This document shows positions 58,601 through 64,000 of a DNA stretch of 64,000 bases, one piece after another. Source of the DNA: Odiellus spinosus (lineage: Eukaryota; Arthropoda; Arachnida; Opiliones; Phalangiidae). The stretch covers positions 2,672,501 through 2,736,500 of the forward strand of contig OY987240.1 of assembly GCA_963920705.1 (NCBI GenBank). Reading direction: 5' to 3'. The translations under genes and the position numbers were made by a program. Every line of letters starts with the position of its first letter. The stretch's first letter is position 1. Below the pieces are notes generated by a model. It did not search any database and was not told the DNA's origin. It was given only the letters and a program-made list of their open reading frames with translations.

Positions 58601-61600
58601 AACTTTGAGAGCTAGTTGGGGTTAGTCCCGACTAACTTTGAGAGCTAGTTGGGGTTAGTCTCCACTAACTTTGAGAGCTAGTTGGGGTTAGTCCCGACTA
58701 ATTTTGAGAGCTAGTTGGGGTTAGTCCCGACTAACTTTGAGAGCTAGTTGGGGTTAGTCCCGACTAACTTTGAGAGCTAGTTGGGGTTAGTCCCGACTAA
58801 CTTTGAGTGCTAGTTGGGGTTAGTCCCGACTAACTTTGAGAGCTAGTTGGGGTTAGTCCCGACTAACTTTGAGAGCTAGTTGGGGTTAGTCCCGACTAAC
58901 TTTGAGAGCTAGTTGGGGTTAGTCCCGACTAACTTTGAGAGCTAGTTGGGGTTAGTCCCGACTAACTTTGAGAGCTAGTTGGGGTTAGTCTCGACTAACT
59001 TTGAGAGCTAGTTGGGGCTAGTCTCGACTAAATTTGAGAGCTAGTTGGGGTTAGTCTCGACTAACTTTGAGAGCTAGTTGGGGTTAGTCTCGACTAACTT
59101 TGAGAGCTAGTTGGGGTTAGTCTCGACTAACTTTGGGAGCTAGTTGGGGTTAGTCTCGACTAACTTTGAGAGCTAGTTGGGGTTAGTCTCCACTAACTTT
59201 GAGAGCTAGTTGGGGTTAGTCCCGACTAATTTTGATAGCTAGTTGGGGTTAGTCCCGACTAACTTTGAGAGCTAGTTGGGGTTAGTCCCGACTAATTTTG
59301 AGAGCTAGTTGGGGTTAGTCCCGACTAACTTTGAGAGCTAGTTGGGGTTAGTCCCGACTAACTTTGAGAGCTAGTTGGGGTTAGTCCCGACTAACTTTGA
59401 GAGCTAGTTGGGGTTAGTCTCGACTAACTTTGAGAGCTAGTTTGGGCTAGTCTCGACTAAATTTGAGAGCTAGTTGGGGTTAGTCTCGACTAACTTTGAG
59501 AGCTAGTTGGGGTTAGTCTCGACTAACTTTGAGAGCTAGTTGGGGTAAGTCTCCACTAACTTTGAGAGCTAGTTGGGGTTAGTCTCGATTAACTTTGAGA
59601 GCTAGTTGGGGTTAGTCTCGACTAACTTTGAGAGCTAGTTGGGGTTAGTCCCGACTAACTTTGAGAGCTAGTTGGGGTTAGTCCCGACTAAATTTGAGAG
59701 CTAGTTGGGGTTAGTCCCGACTAACTTTGAGAGCTAGTTGGGGTTAGTCTCCACTAACTTTGAGAGCTAGTTGGGGTTAGTCCCGACTAATTTTGAGAGC
59801 TAGTTGGGGTTAGTCCCAACTAACTTTGAGAGCTAGTTGGGGTTAATCTCGACTAACTTTGAGAGCTAGTTGGGGTTAGTCCCGACTAACTTTGAGAGCT
59901 AGTTGGGGTTAATCTCGACTAACTTTGAGAGCTAGTTGGGGTTAGTCTCGACTAACTTTGAGAGCTAGTTGGGGCTAGTCTCGACTAACTTTGAGAGCTA
60001 GTTGGGGTTAGTCTCGACTAACTTTGAGAGCTAGTTGGGGTTAGTCTCGACTAACTTTGAGAGCTAGTTGGGGTTAGTCTCCACTAACTTTGAGAGCTAA
60101 TTGGGGTTAGTCCCGACTAATTTTGAGAGCTAGTTGGGGTTAGTCCCGACTAACTTTGAGAGCTAGTTGGGGATTAGTCTCGACTAACTTTGAGTGGTAG
60201 TTGGGGTTAGTCTCGACTAACTTTGAGAGCTAGTTGGGGTTAGTCTCGACTAACTTTGAGAGCTAGTTGGGGTTAGTCTCGACTAACTTTGAGAGCTAGT
60301 TGGGGTTAGTCTCCACTAACTTTAAGAGCTAGTTGGGGTTAGTCCCGACTAATTTTGAGAGCTAGTTGGGGTTAGTCCCGACTAACTTTGAGAGCTAGTT
60401 GGGGTTAGTCCCGACTAACTTTGAGAGCTAGTTGGGGTTAGTCCCGACTAACTTTGAGAGCTAGTTGGGGTTAGTCCCGACTAACTTTGAGAGCTAGTTG
60501 GGGTTAGTCTCCACTAACTTTGAGAGCTAGTTGGGGTTAGTCCCGACTAATTTTGAGAGCTAGTTGGGGTTAGTCCCGACTAACTTTGAGAGCTAGTTGG
60601 GGTTAGTCCCGACTAACTTTGAGAGCTAGTTGGGGTTAGTCCCGACTAACTTTGAGAGCTAGTTGGGGTTATTCCCGACTAACTTTGAGAGCTAGTTGGG
60701 GTTAGTCCCGACTAACTTTGAGAGCTAGTTGGGGTAAGTCCCGACTAACTTTGAGAGCTAGTTGGGGCTAGTCTCGACTAAATTTGAGAGCTAGTTGGGG
60801 TTAGTCTCGACTAACTTTGAGAGCTAGTTGGGGTTAGTCTCGACTAACTTTGAGAGCTAGTTGGGGTTAGTCTCGACTAACTTTGAGAGCTAGTTGGGGT
60901 TAGTCTCGACTAACTTTGAGAGCTAGTTGGGGTTAGTCTCCACTAACTTTGAGAGCTAGTTGGGGTTAGTCTCGACTAATTTTGAGAGCTAGTTGGGGTT
61001 AGTCCCGACTAACTTTGAGAGCTAGTTGGGGTTAGTCCCGACTAACTTTGAGAGCTAGTTGGGGTTAGTCCCGACTAACTTTGAGAGCTAGTTGGGGTTA
61101 GTCCCAACTAACTTTGAGAGCTAGTTGGGGTTAGTCTCGACTAACTTTGAGAGCTAGTTGGGGCTAGTCTCGACTAACTTTGAGAGCTAGTTGGGGTTAG
61201 TCTCGACTAACTTTGAGAGCTAGTTGGGGTTAGTCTCGACTAACTTTGAGAGCTAGTTGGGGTTAGTCTCGACTAACTTTGAGAGCTAGTTGGGGTTAGT
61301 CTCCACTAACTTTGAGAGCTAATTGGGGTTAGTCCCGACTAATTTTGAGAGCTAGTTGGGGTTAGTCCCGACTAACTTTGAGAGCTAGTTGGGGATTAGT
61401 CTCGACTAACTTTGAGAGGTAGTTGGGGTTAGTCTCGACTAACTTTGAGAGCTAGTTTGGGTTAGTCCCGACTAACTTTGAGAGCTAGTTGGGGTTAGTC
61501 CCGACTAACTTTGAGAGCTAGTTGGGGTTAGTCCCGACTAACTTTGAGAGCTAGTTGGGGTTAGTCCCGACTAACTTTGAGAGCTAGTTGGGGTTAGTCC

Positions 61601-64000
61601 CGACTAACTTTGAGAGCTAGTTGGGGTTAGTCCCGACTAACTTTGAGAGCTAGTTGGGGTTAGTCTCCACTAACTTTGAGAGCTAGTTGGGGTAAGTCCC
61701 GACTAATTTTGAGAGCTAGTTGGGGTTAGTCCCGACTAACTTTGAGAGCTTGTTGGGGTTAGTCCCGACTAACTTTGAGAGCTAGTTGGGGTTAGTCCCG
61801 ACTAACTTTGAGAGCTAGTTGGGGTTAGTCCCGACTAACTTTGAGAGCTAGTTGGGGATTAGTCTCGACTAACTTTGAGAGCTAGTTGGGGTTAGTCCCG
61901 ACTAACTTTGAGAGCTAGTTGGGGTTAGTCCCGACTAACTTTGAGAGCTAGTTGGGGTTAGTCTCGACTAACTTTGAGAGCTAGTTGGGGCTAGTCTCGA
62001 CTAAATTTGAGAGCTAGTTGGGGTTAGTCTCGACTAACTTTGAGAGCTAGTTGGGGTTAGTCCCGACTAATTTTGAGAGCTAGTTGGGGTTAGTCCCGAC
62101 TAACTTTGAGAGCTAGTTGGGGTTAGTCCCGACTAACTTTGAGAGCTAGTTGGGGTTAGTCCCGACTAACTTTGAGAGCTAGTTGGGGTTAGTCCCAACT
62201 AACTTTGAGAGCTAGTTGGGGTTAGTCTCGACTAACTTTGAGAGCTAGTTGGGGCTAGTCTCGACTAACTTTGAGAGCTAGTTGGGGTTAGTCCCGACTA
62301 ACTTTGAGTGCTAGTTGGGGTTAGTCCCGACTAACTTTGAGAGCTAGTTGGGGTTAGTCTCGACTAACTTTGAGAGCTAGTTGGGGTTAGTCCCGACTAA
62401 CTTTGAGTGCTAGTTGGGGTTAGTCCCGACTAACTTTGAGAGCTAGTTGGGGTTAGTCTCCACTAACTTTGAGAGCTAGTTGGGGTTAGTCCCGACTAAT
62501 TTTGAGAGCTAGTTGGGGTTAGTCCCAACTAACTTTGAGAGCTAGTTGGGGTTAATCTCGACTAACTTTGAGAGCTAGTTGGGGTTAGTCCCGACTAACT
62601 TTGAGAGCTAGTTGGGGTTAGTCCCGACTAACTTTGAGAGCTAGTTGGGGTTAATCTCGACTAACTTTGAGAGCTAGTTGGGGTTAGTCTCGACTAACTT
62701 TGAGAGCTAATTGGGGTTAGTCTCGACTAACTTTGAGAGCTAGTTGGGGTTAGTCTCGACTAACTTTGAGAGCTAGTTGGGGTTAGTCTCGACTAACTTT
62801 GAGAGCTAGTTGGGGTTAGTCTCCCCTAACTTTGAGAGCTAATTGGGGTTAGTCCCGACTAATTTTGAGAGCTAGTTGGGGTTAGTCCCGACTAACTTTG
62901 AGAGCAAGTTGGGGTTAGTCTCGACTAACTTTGAGAGCTAGTTGGGTTTAGTCCCGACTAACTTTGAGAGCTAGTTGGGGTTAGTCTCGACTAAATTTGA
63001 GAGCTAGTTGAGGCTAGTCTCGACTAAATTTGAGAGCTAGTTGGGGTTAGTCTCGACTAACTTTGAGAGCTAGTTGGGGTTAGTCTCGACTAACTTTGAG
63101 AGCTAGTTGGGGTAAGTCTCGACTAACTTTGAGAGCTAGTTGGGTTAGTCTCGATTAACTTTGAGAGCTAGTTGGGGTTAGTCTCGACTAACTTTGAGAG
63201 CTAGTTGGGGTTAGTCCCGACTAACTTTGAGAGCTAGTTGGGGTTAGTCCCGACTAAATTTGAGAGCTAGTTGGGGTTAGTCTCGACTAACTTTGAGAGC
63301 TAGTTGGGGCTAGTCTCGACTAACTTTGAGAGCTAGTTGGGGTTAGTCTCGACTAACTATGAGAGCTAGTTGGGGTTAGTCTTGACTAACTTTGAGAGCT
63401 AGTTGGGGTTAGTCTCGACTAACTTTGAGAGCTAGTTGGGGCTAGTCTCCACTAACTTTGAGAGCTAATTGGGGTTAGTCCCGACTAATTTTGAGAGCTA
63501 GTTGGGGTTAGTCCCGACTAACTTTGAGAGCTAGTTGGGGATTAGTCTCGACTAACTTTGAGAGGTAGTTGGGGTTAGTCTCGACTAACTTTGAGAGCTA
63601 GTTGGGGTTAGTCTCGACTAACTTTGAGAGCTAGTTGGGGTTAGTCTCGACTAACTTTGAGAGCTAGTTGGGGTTAGTCTCCACTAACTTTAAGAGCTTG
63701 TTGGGGTTAGTCCCGACTAATTTTGAGAGCTAGTTGGGGTTAGTCCCGACTAACTTTGAGAGCTAGTTGGGGTTAGTCCCGACTAACTTTGAGAGCTAGT
63801 TGGGGTTAGTCCCGACTAACTTTGAGAGCTAGTTGGGGTTAGTCCCGACTAACTTTGAGAGCTAGTTGGGGTTAGTCTCCACTAACTTTGAGAGCTAGTT
63901 GGGGTTAGTCCCGACTAATTTTGAGAGCTAGTTGGGGTTAGTCCCGACTAACTTTGAGAGCTAGTTGGGGTTAGTCCCGACTAACTTTGAGAGCTAGTTG
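28617..64000. repeat. 33-bp satellite array, over 35 kb
   Basis: The array is uninterrupted from the first CTAACTTTGAGAG at 28617 to the window end, about 1,070 monomers of 33 bp, plus a few of 32 or 34 bp. Each monomer contains GCTAGTTGGGG and the dyad GTTAGTC-(T/C)C-GACTAAC. Recurrent variants include TCTCGA, TCCCGA or TCTCCA at the dyad centre, CTAATTTTG or CTAAATTTG for CTAACTTTG, GCTAATTGG, GAGGTAG, GGGGATTAG and AGTTTGGG. They occur in repeated orders, showing higher-order structure. All six frames have a stop in every consensus monomer, so it encodes no protein. No mobile element or gene interrupts it. Confidence 0.98.

Noticed and set aside
28617-64000. CRISPR-like regular repeats
   Set aside because: The 33-bp monomers are contiguous with no unique spacers, and the context is eukaryotic transposons.
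28617-64000. Telomeric array because of GGGGTTAG
   Set aside because: The unit occurs once in 33 bp and the rest of the monomer is unrelated to telomere repeats.

Overview
This window looks like repeat-dominated intergenic DNA of an invertebrate, most likely an arthropod (inference). It is AT-rich. It carries a Helitron of the DUF6570 type common in arthropods, a Penelope-like element, a Ty3/gypsy element with a tRNA-Ser primer site, degenerate repeats and a very long satellite. I find no intact host gene and no bacterial-type features.

Layout. Positions 1-18452 are a nest of mobile elements. The oldest layer is a Helitron whose Rep protein can be followed in pieces: basic/repeat N-terminus (965-2031), DUF6570 region (1981-3371), HUH motif (3372-4326), catalytic tyrosines (5400-5773) and the post-Rep region (17906-18452). 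The helicase is absent. Three elements interrupt it: a 339-bp TIR element (2351-2689), a 5'-truncated Penelope-like element with a GIY-YIG endonuclease and a hammerhead-ribozyme-like motif (about 4327-5330), and a 12-kb gypsy element (5774-17905). The gypsy 5' LTR is itself split by a 2.69-kb insertion (6918-9608). That insertion carries repeats also found upstream of the Helitron ORF, so it is probably a non-autonomous Helitron-like element.

The gypsy element has 2.4-kb LTRs, a PBS and a PPT. It has Gag, protease, RT, RNase H and an integrase tail followed by a PHD-like finger, but it lacks the RT YxDD motif and the integrase catalytic core. Most of its frame breaks, and most of those in the Helitron, lie in homopolymer runs.

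Positions 18453-28616 are mostly non-coding. They hold several degenerate repeats, a candidate promoter (22717-22834), two plus-strand exons that join in frame and end in a CCHC knuckle plus an SQPST repeat (23593-24837), a 382-bp tandem repeat built of alternating inverted modules (24831-26387), a foldback element (about 27340-27830) and a minus-strand exon candidate (28253-28461).

Positions 28617-64000 are one uninterrupted 33-bp satellite, about 1,070 monomers, running off the window. Marker variants show nested higher-order structure: a tandem 2,214-bp duplication and further copies 8,684, 10,667 and 20,010 bp apart.
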